Shown: positions 8,176-17,821 of the stretch, piece by piece | Position numbering within the stretch: the stretch's first letter is position 1 | Layout: each line of letters begins with the position of its first letter | DNA from: Erwinia pyri | Lineage (GTDB): Bacteria; Pseudomonadota; Gammaproteobacteria; Enterobacterales; Enterobacteriaceae | DNA: 64,000 nucleotides | Reading direction: 5' to 3' | NCBI RefSeq assembly: GCF_030758455.1 | Contig: NZ_CP132353.1 | Span: 2,294,001-2,358,000 of the forward strand | Position numbers and translations under genes: made by a program | The notes under the pieces: generated by a model | Seen by the model: the letters and a program-made list of their open reading frames with translations, nothing else | Database searches by the model: none | What the model was told of the DNA's origin: nothing

Positions 8176-9216
8176 ATGGCGAAAGTGACCGTTGCCGATC
8201 TGGCAAGGGAGTGCGGTGTTTCAACGGCTACTGTCTCAATGGTCTTGTCAAACAAGGGCAGAATTTCAGCCGGAACACGTCAAAAAGTGATGACTGCAAT
8301 CGAGAAACTTGGCTACGTTTATAATCAACAGGCTGCAAATTTTCGCAGCCAGACCAGTAATCAGGTTGGGTTACTTTTGCAGGACATTACTAATCCATTT
8401 TACAGCGAACTGGTGGCAGGACTGAGTCACCAGACTGAAATGAATGGGATGATGATGTTTATTGGTAACAGCGAAGAATCCATAGAAAGACAGCAGAAGT
8501 TTGTCGAAGCCATCAGCAGAAACAGCGCCTGCGGGCTGATTTTGTGTCTTGCCCGAAACACGCCAGTATCCTTTATTACGCGGCTTAAGAAGCTGAGTTT
8601 TCCTGTGGTCCTGGTAGCCAGACCTTCGCCAGGGCTGCCGTTTGACTATGTGGGAACGGATAATGTTAGCGGGGCCCGACTTGCCACCGATCATCTGATC
8701 TCGCTGGGACACAGAAATATCGCTTTTATCGGCGGACTGCCCGACTCAGTGTCCCGTATACACCGTATTGAAGGTTACAGTAGCCGTTTACTGGAAGCGG
8801 GAATCGAACCCGATGCTAACTGGATTATTTCCTGCGAATCAACCAGAGCCGCTGGGGCTAAAGCTGTGACGGCGTTACTGACCCGCTACCCACAAATAAC
8901 CGCCATTGTTTTTCACCAGGATATTATCGCTCTCGGCGCGGTTCAGGGACTGCGAAGGATGGGTCGGATAATTGGCAAAGATATTTCAATCGTAGGTTTT
9001 GATGATGTGCCGGAAGCCTCGCTGATTGAACCGTCTCTGACCACTATTTCTGTGGAGGCGCATGAAATAGGTCGTGTTGCCGGAGAAATTTTGCTGACCC
9101 GGCTGGCAGATAATCAGGCGCCACCGCAAACAATCATTCTTTACCCTACTCTGATTAAGCGTGATTCCAGTGGTTGCTGCCCGATAATTCCAGCTGAAAC
9201 AGCTGACCGCACCTGA
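8176..9216 (+). CDS. LacI-family transcriptional regulator of the PTS operon
   Basis: 346 residues. The N-terminus MAKVTVADLARECGVSTATVSMVLSNKGRIS is a LacI helix-turn-helix with the hinge following (TRQKVMTAIEKLGYVYN). The remainder is a type I periplasmic-binding-protein fold: VGLLLQDITNPFYSELVAG, YVGTDNVSGARLATDHLISLGH, IVGFDDVPEASLIEPSLTTI. A sugar or sugar phosphate ligand is expected. RBS AAGGAACTAATTT precedes the ATG. Divergent from the isomerase-PTS operon with two identical-core operators between them, so local control is likely. Confidence 0.92.
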   Translation: MAKVTVADLARECGVSTATVSMVLSNKGRISAGTRQKVMTAIEKLGYVYNQQAANFRSQTSNQVGLLLQDITNPFYSELVAGLSHQTEMNGMMMFIGNSEESIERQQKFVEAISRNSACGLILCLARNTPVSFITRLKKLSFPVVLVARPSPGLPFDYVGTDNVSGARLATDHLISLGHRNIAFIGGLPDSVSRIHRIEGYSSRLLEAGIEPDANWIISCESTRAAGAKAVTALLTRYPQITAIVFHQDIIALGAVQGLRRMGRIIGKDISIVGFDDVPEASLIEPSLTTISVEAHEIGRVAGEILLTRLADNQAPPQTIILYPTLIKRDSSGCCPIIPAETADRT

Positions 9217-9226
9217 GGAAAAGATA

Positions 9227-9245
9227 GCCCTCTTGCAAAGAGGGC
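9227..9245. terminator. Hairpin between convergent regulator and binding-protein genes
   Basis: GCCCTCTT (9227-9234) pairs with AAGAGGGC (9238-9245) around a 3-base loop, in the 36-bp gap between two converging genes. It lacks a clear T-run on either strand, so termination strength is uncertain. Confidence 0.45.
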
Positions 9246-9252
9246 CAGCCTG

Positions 9253-10845
9253 CTATTTGATATCCACCTGATAGAAGATGTGTTTACCAAACGGATCGAT
9301 CTCGTAACCCGTTACCTCTTTCCTCACCGGTTCAAAGATCGTTGAATGCGCAATCATGACCGCAGGTGCCTGATCGTGCATGATTTGCTGCGCCTCGCGA
9401 TACATATCGATGCGCTTGTTATGGTCCTGCTCCGCACGCGCCTGAGCGATCAGATTATCGAACGGCTTATAGCACCATTTCGATGAGTTCGAGCCGCCAT
9501 TAGCCGAGGTGCAGCTGAAGAGAGGGCCAAAGAAATTATCAGGATCGCCGGTGGCTGTGGTCCAGCCCATCAGGGCAGCCTGATGCTCGCCGTTTTTCAC
9601 CCGCTTAAGGTATTCGCCCCATTCGAAGCTGACGATATTGGCTTTAATGCCCACTTTGGCCCAGTCAGCCTGGATCATTTCGGCCATACGTCGCGCATTA
9701 GGATTATAGGGCCGCTGTACCGGCATCGCCCACAGGTCGATAGCGGTTCCCGGCTTCAGACCCGCTTCTTTCAGCAGCGTTTTCGCTTTTTCCGGATCGT
9801 AATCATAATCCTTGAGATCTTTGTCAGCGCTCCAGACGCCAGGCGGCAGCAGATTTTTCGCCACCGTGCCGGTACCCTGGAACACCGCCTGGATAATTGC
9901 CGGTTTGTTGATAGCCATGGTCAGCGCCTGGCGAACCTTGACGTTATCCAGCGGCGGCTTCTGCGTGTTAAAGGCCAGGAAGCCGGTATTCAGTCCCGCT
10001 TTTTGCATCAGCGTCAGATCTTTATTTTCTTTCATGCGGGGCAGATCGGCAGGATTTGGGAACGGCATCACCTGACACTCACCCTTTTCCAGCTTGGCAT
10101 AGCGCACGGAAGCGTCAGGCGTGATGGAAAATACCAGCCGATCCAGCTTCGCTTTTCCCTGCCAGTATTGCGGGAAGGCCTTAAACAAAATACGGGAGTC
10201 TTTCTGATACTGCGCCAGCTCGAAAGGTCCGGTACCGATGGGCACCTGGTCAACTTTCTCCGGCGTACCGGCTTTAAGCATCGCATCGGCATATTCAGCA
10301 GAGAGGATGGAAGCAAAATACCAGCCTAAATCGGCCAGAAACGGCGCTTCAGCATGGGCCAGCGTGAAGCGCACCGTATTCTCATCAACTTTGGTGATAT
10401 CGGTTATCAGCGAGCCAAATTCCAGACTTTCGAAATTCGCATAGGTGCCGTTGGAAACGTTGTGGTAAGGGTTTTTGGCATCTTTCTGCCGCATAAAGGA
10501 GAAAATGACGTCATCTGCGTTAAAGTCGCGCGTGGGCTTAAACGCCTTATTACTCTGGAACTTCACGCCCTTACGCAGATGGAAAGTATAGCTCTTTCCA
10601 TCGGGACTGATTTCCCAGCTTTCCGCCAGGCTGGGTACCAGTTCGGTGGTGCCCACTTTGAAGTCCACCAGCCGATTATAAATAGGGACAGCGCTTGCAT
10701 CCACGCTGGTACCAGAGGTGTAGAGCTGAGGATTAAAATTTTCCGGTGACCCTTCCGAACAGAACACCAAAGTTTTCGCTGCGGCCCCTGTCGCCACCGT
10801 CAGCGTTAACGCAGCAATAGCCGTCCTTAAAAATGTTTTTTTCAT
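9253..10845 (-). CDS. Periplasmic dipeptide-binding protein, DppA-like (ABC transporter)
   Basis: 530 residues from the ATG at 10845, preferred over the ATG at 10849-10851 because AGGA then lies 7 bases upstream. A Sec signal peptide ends near ATGAAA, followed by KTLVFCSEGSPENFNPQLYTSGT, which closely follows E. coli DppA (KTLVYCSEGSPEGFNPQLFTSGT). Later family motifs: VRQALTMAINKPAIIQAVFQG and MGWTTATGDPDNF. It should deliver dipeptides, or haem as for DppA, to an inner-membrane ABC permease. No permease or ATPase genes are adjacent, so it is either an orphan or a paralogue using the main dpp transporter. Identity to DppA itself is not certain. Confidence 0.88.
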   Translation of the reverse strand: MKKTFLRTAIAALTLTVATGAAAKTLVFCSEGSPENFNPQLYTSGTSVDASAVPIYNRLVDFKVGTTELVPSLAESWEISPDGKSYTFHLRKGVKFQSNKAFKPTRDFNADDVIFSFMRQKDAKNPYHNVSNGTYANFESLEFGSLITDITKVDENTVRFTLAHAEAPFLADLGWYFASILSAEYADAMLKAGTPEKVDQVPIGTGPFELAQYQKDSRILFKAFPQYWQGKAKLDRLVFSITPDASVRYAKLEKGECQVMPFPNPADLPRMKENKDLTLMQKAGLNTGFLAFNTQKPPLDNVKVRQALTMAINKPAIIQAVFQGTGTVAKNLLPPGVWSADKDLKDYDYDPEKAKTLLKEAGLKPGTAIDLWAMPVQRPYNPNARRMAEMIQADWAKVGIKANIVSFEWGEYLKRVKNGEHQAALMGWTTATGDPDNFFGPLFSCTSANGGSNSSKWCYKPFDNLIAQARAEQDHNKRIDMYREAQQIMHDQAPAVMIAHSTIFEPVRKEVTGYEIDPFGKHIFYQVDIK

Positions 10846-11067
10846 TTCCATCCTCGCTAGAGTGTTGCTGATTGTTTTCCTGGTCCCAACAATCTAATCG
10901 CTAACGGCAGACAGAACCAGCCTTATGCTGTTTTTTTATTCATCACTTTTGGTTATATTTCAGCGAGTTGTTACGTACGGACAGAGATAGCGGCTTGGAG
11001 GCAGGCAAGGGTAACAGAGAGATTTCCCCGCCGGGCGGCAGGGAAATGTTTATACGCCAGCTGAAGA

Positions 11068-11496
11068 TCAGTTCAGTTTATAGTCCAGCGTAATTTCAGC
11101 GTTCATCAGCTGAGAGACCGGGCAGCCAGCTTTCGCCTGATTGATGATTTCATCAAATTTGCTGCTGTCGATGCCGGGCAGTTTGATTTCGCTCTGCAGG
11201 GCGATTTTGGTGATTTTGAACCCTTCACCCGCCTTGTCCAGCGACACATCCGCTACGGTATCGATGCTTTCAGGCACAAAGCCTGCGTTGCCTAACATCA
11301 GCGAGAGTGCCATGGAGAAACAGGCTGAGTGAGCTGCGCCAATCAGCTCTTCCGGGTTAGTGCCTGGTTTGCCTTCAAAACGGGTATTGAATCCGTAGGG
11401 TTGCTCTTTCAGCGCGCCGCTTTCGGTGCTGATGGTGCCTTTACCCTGCTTGATATCGCCTTCCCAATGCGCGTGCCCTTTCTTATGAATGGTCAT
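11068..11496 (-). CDS. osmC: Osmotically inducible peroxiredoxin OsmC
   Basis: 142 residues, very close to E. coli OsmC: MTIHKKGHAHWEGDIKQGKG, then NPEELIGAAHSACFSMALSLML with the first redox cysteine and AGCPVSQLMNAEITLDY with the second. OsmC reduces organic hydroperoxides in the cytoplasm. The start at 11496 is an ATG with AGGAGG six bases upstream; the GTG codon just before it is too near that RBS. A hairpin with arms ATTTCCC/GGGAAAT (11022-11047) lies after the stop but has no T-run. Monocistronic and divergent from the PepT-like gene. Confidence 0.95.
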   Translation of the reverse strand: MTIHKKGHAHWEGDIKQGKGTISTESGALKEQPYGFNTRFEGKPGTNPEELIGAAHSACFSMALSLMLGNAGFVPESIDTVADVSLDKAGEGFKITKIALQSEIKLPGIDSSKFDEIINQAKAGCPVSQLMNAEITLDYKLN

Positions 11497-11696
11497 CACT
11501 GTCCTCCTGTTTGTTTATCATGAACATTCAGTATAGTGGCTTCTCAGCCGTTCGCTGGCGCAACCCGATCGATCGGTTATTCACTGACCACTCACCCTCC
11601 TGCCGCACGTCATCAGAGTTCCCTCTTTGACCTGGCTCTGCCACTCTGATAATTATGATAAATCAGTACGCTTTCCCTCAGACACAGGAAGACAGG

Positions 11697-12929
11697 ATGA
11701 ACCAGGAACTGGCCAGCCAGCTCAGCACACGCTTTTACCGTTACCTTGCCGTCACCAGCCAGAGCGATGCCGCTTCTCAGGTACTGCCGAGCACGCCAGA
11801 GCAGCACGCTATGGCGAAAATGCTGGCAGATGAGCTGCGTGAGATGGGGTTACAGGATGTGGTGATTGATGAGTTCGCCACCGTAACCGCGGTTAAACCG
11901 GGCAATCGTCCTTCCGCGCCGCGTATCGGGTTTATCACCCATATCGATACCGTGGATGTCGGCCTCTCCCCCCATATTCATCCACAGACTTTGCGTTTTG
12001 AAGGTGAAGACCTCTGCCTGAATCAGCGGGAGGATATCTGGCTGCGTACCGCAGAGCATCCTGAAATCAACGCCTACCACGGGCAGGAGATTATATTCAG
12101 CGATGGCACCAGCGTGCTGGGAGCAGATAACAAGGCGGCGGTCACAGTGGTGATGACGCTGATGGAAAACCTGACGCACGAGACGCCCCATGGCGATATC
12201 GTGGTCGCTTTTGTGCCGGATGAGGAGATTGGGCTGCGCGGCGCCAAAGCGCTGGATCTGAAAACGCGCTTTGCTGTGGATTTCGCCTACACCATCGACT
12301 GCTGTGAGCTGGGCGAAGTGGTGTATGAGAATTTCAACGGGGCTTCAGCCGATATTCGTCTGACCGGAGTCACGGCGCATCCGATGTCCGGGAAAGGCGT
12401 GCTGGTTAACCCGCTGCTGATGGCGCTCGATTTTGTCAGCCACTTTGACCGGATGGAGACGCCGGAGCACACGGAATGCCGCGAAGGTTATGTCTGGTTT
12501 AATGAGATGACCGCCAACGCAAACGAGGCGCGATTAAAGGCTTCGATCCGCGATTTCGATCTGGCCTCTTTTGCGCAGCGTAAGCAGAAAATTGCCGACG
12601 TCGCCGCTAAAATCCGCGAGCAGTATCCTACGGGCAACGTTGAATTTACCGTCACCGATATCTACAGCAATATCAGCAATGCGATTGGGGAAGATCGTCG
12701 CGCAATAGAGCTGATCTTTGCGGCGCTGGAAGAGTTAGATATTACGCCAAAAGTGACGCCGATGCGGGGCGGAACGGATGGGGCTGCGCTTTCGGCAAAA
12801 GGGCTGCTGACGCCAAACTTCTTTACCGGCGCGCATAATTTCCATTCGAAATTTGAATTCCTGCCGATCCCCTCGTTTGTGAAGTCCTATCTGGTTGCAG
12901 AAAAGCTTTGTCTGCTGGCCGCAAAGTAA
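11697..12929 (+). CDS. PepT-family tripeptide aminopeptidase (M20B)
   Basis: 410 residues starting at the ATG at 11697 (MNQELASQLSTRFYRYLAVTSQSD), with AGGA eight bases upstream; an earlier in-frame start at 11655 adds residues not typical of PepT. Zinc-site motifs: GFITHIDTVD, LGADNKAAVTVVMTL, FVPDEEIGLRGAK, YTIDCCELGEV, and the C-terminal FFTGAHNFHSKFEFLP. PepT releases the N-terminal residue from tripeptides in the cytoplasm. Length fits (E. coli 408), but similarity to E. coli PepT is moderate and some loops differ, so this may be a paralogue and I withhold the symbol. Followed by a strong bidirectional terminator. Confidence 0.88.
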   Translation: MNQELASQLSTRFYRYLAVTSQSDAASQVLPSTPEQHAMAKMLADELREMGLQDVVIDEFATVTAVKPGNRPSAPRIGFITHIDTVDVGLSPHIHPQTLRFEGEDLCLNQREDIWLRTAEHPEINAYHGQEIIFSDGTSVLGADNKAAVTVVMTLMENLTHETPHGDIVVAFVPDEEIGLRGAKALDLKTRFAVDFAYTIDCCELGEVVYENFNGASADIRLTGVTAHPMSGKGVLVNPLLMALDFVSHFDRMETPEHTECREGYVWFNEMTANANEARLKASIRDFDLASFAQRKQKIADVAAKIREQYPTGNVEFTVTDIYSNISNAIGEDRRAIELIFAALEELDITPKVTPMRGGTDGAALSAKGLLTPNFFTGAHNFHSKFEFLPIPSFVKSYLVAEKLCLLAAK

Positions 12930-12936
12930 CAGTCAC

Positions 12937-12966
12937 AAAAATGGGCGAATAAATTCGCCCATTTTT
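12937..12966. terminator. Bidirectional rho-independent terminator
   Basis: A 14-bp perfect stem (AAAAATGGGCGAAT / ATTCGCCCATTTTT) with a 2-base nominal loop and T-runs in both directions, between the convergent PepT-like and amino-acid-binding-protein genes. Confidence 0.92.
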
Positions 12967-13005
12967 TCATAACCCGGCTTCTCAGCACGCCGGGAAATCG
13001 CCCTC

Positions 13006-13785
13006 TTACTCTTTCACCGCCACATCAATGCCCGGGAAGAATTTGGCGGCCAGTTTAGTCACGGTGCCGTCTGCCTGCACTTTGGTGATAGCGGCATCCA
13101 GCGCCTCTTTCAGCTTCGCATCATCCTTACGCAGTCCAAAACCGATCCCTACGCCCAGTACCTGAGTGTCTTCCACCGGTGCGCCCGCAAAAGCAAACCC
13201 TTTACCCTGCGGTTTTTCCAGGAAGCCGGACTGGCCCGCTGCCGACATCACCAGCGTACCGTCAAGGCGGCCTGCGACCATGTCGTTATAGACCTGATTC
13301 TGATCCTGGTAAGGCGTCACCGTCACGCCCTGAGGCTCCCAGTGCTTTTTGGCAAAGGTTTCCTGGACGGAACCCTGCAGAACACCAATGTTTTTACCCT
13401 TCAGTGACTCAAGCGTTGGCTGCAAGCCGGAACCGGTTTTGCCAATCAGCTGGCTTGGAATGCGGTAGATGGGTTTGGTGAAGCCAATGCTTTTCATGCG
13501 CGCTTCGGTAATGTTCATCGCCGAGTTAATGGCATCAAATTTCCTGGCAGCCAGCGCCGGGATCAGCGCATCAAAGCTGCTCTCGACCCAGCTGCATTTG
13601 AAATTACCCACCTGGCAAATCGCTTTGCCCAGTTCGACATCAAATCCTTCCAGCTCGCCTGACGCATTGCGGCTTTCAAAAGGCGGATACTGTGACTCAA
13701 GTCCGTAGCGCAGCGTTTCCTGCGCCATGATCGACATGGATGAGAACAGCCCAACCGCGACAAACAGTGCATTCAGTTTCTTCAT
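13006..13785 (-). CDS. Periplasmic polar-amino-acid-binding protein (HisJ/ArtJ type)
   Basis: 259 residues from the ATG at 13785 with AGGGGA upstream; the TTG before it is not needed. Signal peptide MKKLNALFVAVGLFSSMSIMAQ, then ETLRYGLESQYPPFESRNASGELEGFDVELGKAIC, the classic family-3 solute-binding start, and MNITEARMKSIGFTKPIY. It binds an amino acid in the periplasm for an ABC importer. No permease or ATPase is nearby. It begins 21 bp after the aminotransferase stop on the same strand, so the two probably form an operon; the ligand may be an amino acid that YbdL transaminates, which is inference. Confidence 0.9.
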   Translation of the reverse strand: MKKLNALFVAVGLFSSMSIMAQETLRYGLESQYPPFESRNASGELEGFDVELGKAICQVGNFKCSWVESSFDALIPALAARKFDAINSAMNITEARMKSIGFTKPIYRIPSQLIGKTGSGLQPTLESLKGKNIGVLQGSVQETFAKKHWEPQGVTVTPYQDQNQVYNDMVAGRLDGTLVMSAAGQSGFLEKPQGKGFAFAGAPVEDTQVLGVGIGFGLRKDDAKLKEALDAAITKVQADGTVTKLAAKFFPGIDVAVKE

Positions 13786-13806
13786 CAACTTCCCCTCAGG
13801 AGTATT

Positions 13807-14976
13807 TTAGCGAGCTTTCACCTGGCAAAGCGCGCGTGCGCCCGCCTCAAGTGTGGCTTCGTCTTTTGCGAAAGAGAGACGGATCAATTTATTGTCGGTT
13901 CCATCCGTGTAGAACGCCGAAAGCGGGATAGTTGCTACACCGTGATCAACAATCAGACGTTTTACCATTTCGCTGTCAGCTTCGTCACTGAAATCTGCAT
14001 AACTGGCCAACATAAAGAACGATCCGGCGGAAGGCAGCAGGCGGAACGGAGACTCCTTCAGCAGATCCGCCAGGGTGTCGCGCTTGCGCTGATAAAATTC
14101 ACCCAGGCCCAGATAGTTAGCTGGCTCGCGCAGATAGCCGGCGAAAGCGACCTGCATCGGCGTATCGGCGGAATACATCATAAACTGGTGAACCTTAACC
14201 AGCTCATCCATCAGTTCCGCCGGCGCCAGACAGTAGCCCACGCGCCAGCCGGTCACATGGAAGGTTTTGCCAAAGGAGGAGATGATAATGCTGCGCTGCG
14301 CCAGCTCAGCATGGGTAGCCATTCCCTGATGCTGCCGCCCGTCAAACAGAATATGTTCGTACACCTCGTCTGAGAGCACCACGATATTGCTATTGCGGGT
14401 AATTGCCGCCAGCTCCTCAAGATCGGCGCGTGAGAGAACCTGCGCGCTGGGGTTATGCGGCGTGTTGATAATGATCATGCGAGTGCGGGAGGTGACTGCG
14501 GCACGCACCTGATCCCAGTTAATGGCGAAGTCAGGTACCTGAAGCTTCAGCCCCACCGGCACGCCGCCCTGCAGACGCACCACCGGCGCATAGCTGTCGA
14601 AGGCGGGTTCAAAGAAGATCACCTCATCGCCCGCATGAACCAGGCCCCCAATTGCCGCATAGATCCCCTGGCTGGCGCTACCGGTTATCAACACCTCGCT
14701 TGCCGGATCGTAACGCTGGCCATAAAGAGTCTCTACTTTGCTGGCGAGCACTTCCTTCAGCGCCGCCAGACCAGTCATTGGAGCATACTGGTTGTGGCCC
14801 TGCTCCATCGCCTGGGTTACGCCGTTGATCAGCGCCACGTCACAGGGGAAATTAGGCGCTCCCTGCGACAGGTTGATGGCGTTATGCTGAGCAGAAAGCT
14901 GCCCGATAACCGAGAAGATGGTGGTGCCAACGTCCGGTAATTTTGAGCGTTGTTGTACGCTGGATTTAATGGGCAT
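13807..14976 (-). CDS. ybdL: Methionine aminotransferase, PLP-dependent (YbdL)
   Basis: 389 residues from the ATG at 14976 (MPIKSSVQQRSKLPDVGTTI) with GGAG nearby; the longer frame to 15078 lacks family similarity. Class I/II aminotransferase motifs: INLSQGAPNFPCD, INTPHNPSAQVLSRADLEEL, VLSDEVYEHILFDG, and the PLP lysine in SSFGKTFHVTGWRVGYC. E. coli YbdL transaminates methionine and aromatic amino acids. First gene of a probable operon with an amino-acid-binding protein, divergent from a GcvA-like LysR gene that is the likely regulator. Confidence 0.9.
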   Translation of the reverse strand: MPIKSSVQQRSKLPDVGTTIFSVIGQLSAQHNAINLSQGAPNFPCDVALINGVTQAMEQGHNQYAPMTGLAALKEVLASKVETLYGQRYDPASEVLITGSASQGIYAAIGGLVHAGDEVIFFEPAFDSYAPVVRLQGGVPVGLKLQVPDFAINWDQVRAAVTSRTRMIIINTPHNPSAQVLSRADLEELAAITRNSNIVVLSDEVYEHILFDGRQHQGMATHAELAQRSIIISSFGKTFHVTGWRVGYCLAPAELMDELVKVHQFMMYSADTPMQVAFAGYLREPANYLGLGEFYQRKRDTLADLLKESPFRLLPSAGSFFMLASYADFSDEADSEMVKRLIVDHGVATIPLSAFYTDGTDNKLIRLSFAKDEATLEAGARALCQVKAR

Positions 14977-15094
14977 GCTCTCTCCGCTGAAGGTGAATGG
15001 CGCGATTAGCCTATTCAACGTGAGCGCCCTTGAGCCGACAAGCGAATTGTTGTCATAATAGCCATGACTTTTAAACATAGCTCAGAGGGTAACA

Positions 15095-15946
15095 ATGTCA
15101 CGGCGCACCCTTCCTCTTAATGCCATCCATGCCTTTATTGTTACTGCCCGTCACCTGAACCTGACCCGTGCAGCGGGAGAGCTCTGTATTACCCAGGGCG
15201 CGGTGAGCCGTAAAATCGCCTCGCTCGAGAGCTGGCTGGGCTTTGCCCTTTTCGATCGGCATGCCCGGGGACTGACGCTGACTGCTCAGGGCGCGACTCT
15301 GTTACCGGCGATGAAAACGGCTTTTGAGCAGATGATGCAGGCAGCGGAACAGGCCAGCAAAACGCACGGGGCGATCCGACTGAAGGCGCCTACCTGCGCC
15401 ATGCGCTGGCTGGTGCCGAAGCTGGTTGCGCTGGAACAGGCTCAGCCCGATCTCCACGTTTCGCTCACCACCACTCTCGACCACAGCACCCAGCTGGATA
15501 ACCATGACGCGGCCATTTTATACGGCAGCGCCCCACCCGGTAGCCGGCATCTGTTTGATGAGGCATTAACGCCGGTGATGGCTGCCAGTTTACAGGGCGA
15601 TACAGTCATCACGGCAGCGGAGTTATCCCGGTTCACCTTTTTGCATCCTACTGCGGATGGCCGCGACTGGAAGCTCTGGCTGGAGCAGCAGCAGGCAGAG
15701 GTGATTATGAAGCGTAATCAGCATTTTGATACGATGGATTTAGCGATCAGTGCCGCTATTCAGGGATTTGGCGTGACGGTAGCGGATGTGACGCTGATCG
15801 AGGCGGATCTGGCAATGAAGCGGCTGATCGCCCCTTTTAAGGAGACGGTAAAAACGGGCGAGGTCTACAGCTTGATCCAGCGCCCGCCTGAAGAAGCGCC
15901 ACCGCAGCTTGCCGCTTTGGTGGCGTGGCTGTGTCAGCCGGTTTAG
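15095..15946 (+). CDS. LysR-family regulator, GcvA/AmpR-like
   Basis: 283 residues. The N-terminus [39 protein letters not shown] is the GcvA/AmpR-type HTH, followed by [27 protein letters not shown] lies just before the ATG. It diverges from ybdL, so amino-acid-responsive control of ybdL and its binding-protein partner is likely. Its last four bases overlap the 3' end of the chemoreceptor gene on the opposite strand. Confidence 0.9.
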   Translation: MSRRTLPLNAIHAFIVTARHLNLTRAAGELCITQGAVSRKIASLESWLGFALFDRHARGLTLTAQGATLLPAMKTAFEQMMQAAEQASKTHGAIRLKAPTCAMRWLVPKLVALEQAQPDLHVSLTTTLDHSTQLDNHDAAILYGSAPPGSRHLFDEALTPVMAASLQGDTVITAAELSRFTFLHPTADGRDWKLWLEQQQAEVIMKRNQHFDTMDLAISAAIQGFGVTVADVTLIEADLAMKRLIAPFKETVKTGEVYSLIQRPPEEAPPQLAALVAWLCQPV

Positions 15947-17604
15947 AAAGAAACCCACTCATCCGCAGAGGCGGCGGCAGGCCTGGCAGTCAGCGGACGG
16001 GCAGCCGTTGGCGCTGAACGTACTGGCGCTTTTGCTGTGGCGGTGGTGGTTGCCGAGAGGCGGAACTTCGATACGGAGAGCGTCAGCTCCTCGGTCTGGC
16101 GCTCAAGCGAACTTGCCGCAGCGGAGACCTGCTCCACCAGCGAGGCGTTCTGCTGCGTCACGCTGTCCATTTCGGTAATGGCGGTGCCGACCTGAGAGAT
16201 CCCTTTGCTTTGCTCTTCAGAGGCGGAAGCGATCTGCTTCATGATTTCCGTCACTTCCCCTACCGCTTTCAGGATCTCATCCATGGTGCTGCCCGCTTCG
16301 CCCACCAGCCGCGAGCCGTTGCTGGCGCGCGTGACAGAATCCGCTATCAGCGTCTCAATCTCTTTTGCTGCACCGGCGCTGCGCTGGGCGAGGTTACGCA
16401 CTTCGCTGGCTACCACAGCAAACCCGCGCCCCTGTTCGCCAGCGCGTGCGGCTTCAACCGCAGCGTTAAGCGCCAGGATGTTGGTCTGGAAAGCAATGCT
16501 GTTAATAACGCTGGTGATCTCAGCAATCTTGTTCGAGCTGCCGGCAATCCCCTGCATCGTTGTGACCACATCGCCCACCAGCTTGCCGCCTTTGCTGGCG
16601 GTGACGGATGCTGACTGCGCCAGCTCGCTCGCCTGCCGGGCGTTGTCGGCGTTGAATTTCACGGTAGCGGTGAGCTGCTCCATGCTGGCAGCCGTTTGCT
16701 CCAGCGCCGCAGCCTGCTCTTCGGTACGTGAGGCGAGATCGTTATTGCCTGATGAAATTTCCGCAGCGCCGCGATAGATGTTGTCGGTACCGCTGCGAAT
16801 GGCACTCACTGCATCCCGCAGGCTGTCCTGCATGGTGCTTAACAGCGGGACCAGCTTGCCTACGCAGTTGCGACCGATATCCTGCAGAGGATGGCTGAGG
16901 TCACCTTCCGCAATCAGACGGAAATGTTCACGCATGCCGTCCAGCGGACGCACCAGCATTTTAACCAGATAACGGTCGGTAAAGAGCAGGATAAGCAGAC
17001 CAATGATCACCGCCGCCACGATGACGATTTTAGTCATATCGGTAAGGTGGTCGACGGTGACGCGGGTAGCATCGAGCTTAGCGCCCGCTGCCAGATTAAA
17101 TTTGTCGACGGATGAGCCAAATTCACGGCTCAGCGGCGGCGTTACGGTGGTGGCGTGGCGTCGGAAGTTATCCATATTGCCCTGCTGAGCCAGCTGCATT
17201 TGTGGCAGTACGCCCTGTTCGAGCAGTTTCTGCCAGCTGGCAATAACGTCGCCAGAATAGCTGGCGTCCATCGGGCCGGGGGCTTCCGCCTTGAAGTCGT
17301 CGAGCAGCTTCGCCATGTTATCAAGCGCTTTTTGCACCGATGCCATATCTGCCGCCGCCGAGGCGCTGCCCGCCTGACGGGATTCTACCGCGCGGGTCAG
17401 GCGGGTAATAAAGCGGAAATATTGATCGTTCCCTTTACTCAGGGTAGTCATCTGATTGACCAGTTCACGATCGACCTCATTGCCTTTGCCGAGGGCATTC
17501 AGAGAATAGACGCTGTACATGCCTACGGCGGACCACATCAGGCAGAACAGCCCGAGGATCCAGAGCATCACGCTGCGGATGGTAAAATTTCTTAACAAGT
17601 TCAT
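15943..17604 (-). CDS. Methyl-accepting chemotaxis protein
   Basis: 553 residues with the standard receptor plan: transmembrane helix 1 at about 10-32, a periplasmic four-helix-bundle sensor, helix 2 at about 190-212 ([15 protein letters not shown]), HAMP domain, and a cytoplasmic coiled coil with the invariant tip [20 protein letters not shown] and [17 protein letters not shown]. The C-terminus ends EWVSF, a variant of the xWxxF pentapeptide that tethers CheR/CheB. RBS GGAG-TAGTT-ATG. A GCCGATAA sigma-28 -10 element lies upstream. Ligand not predictable. The 3' end overlaps the convergent LysR gene by four bases. Confidence 0.95.
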   Translation of the reverse strand: MNLLRNFTIRSVMLWILGLFCLMWSAVGMYSVYSLNALGKGNEVDRELVNQMTTLSKGNDQYFRFITRLTRAVESRQAGSASAAADMASVQKALDNMAKLLDDFKAEAPGPMDASYSGDVIASWQKLLEQGVLPQMQLAQQGNMDNFRRHATTVTPPLSREFGSSVDKFNLAAGAKLDATRVTVDHLTDMTKIVIVAAVIIGLLILLFTDRYLVKMLVRPLDGMREHFRLIAEGDLSHPLQDIGRNCVGKLVPLLSTMQDSLRDAVSAIRSGTDNIYRGAAEISSGNNDLASRTEEQAAALEQTAASMEQLTATVKFNADNARQASELAQSASVTASKGGKLVGDVVTTMQGIAGSSNKIAEITSVINSIAFQTNILALNAAVEAARAGEQGRGFAVVASEVRNLAQRSAGAAKEIETLIADSVTRASNGSRLVGEAGSTMDEILKAVGEVTEIMKQIASASEEQSKGISQVGTAITEMDSVTQQNASLVEQVSAAASSLERQTEELTLSVSKFRLSATTTATAKAPVRSAPTAARPLTARPAAASADEWVSF

Positions 17605-17667
17605 AACTACTCCGTAACGGTATTGGACCGGATAACATCGCCTTGTGGATCGGGGGCTTATCCGGAG

Positions 17668-17694
17668 TTATCGGCACGAAGCGCTAAACCCTGA
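17668..17694 (-). promoter_or_regulatory. Sigma-28 (FliA) promoter of the chemoreceptor gene
   Basis: On the minus strand GCCGATAA (17668-17675) matches the FliA -10 consensus exactly. Eleven bases upstream, TCAGGGTT (17687-17694) matches 5 of 8 positions of TAAAGTTT. The element is about 64 bp before the MCP start, as expected for a flagellar class 3 gene. Confidence 0.75.
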
Positions 17695-17821
17695 GAAATT
17701 ATTGTTTGCTATTCAGAACGTTACCACTTTGTGAATTTCACTTAACTCTTTGCTAACGTTACCGATTTTAGCAGCCCGGCAGCAGCAACTCTTTTACCTG
17801 GGAAATTATTTTGTTAAGCAA

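Noticed and set aside
9583..10329. 248-codon open frame opposite the DppA-like gene
   Set aside because: Shadow frame; composition unlike a protein and no RBS.
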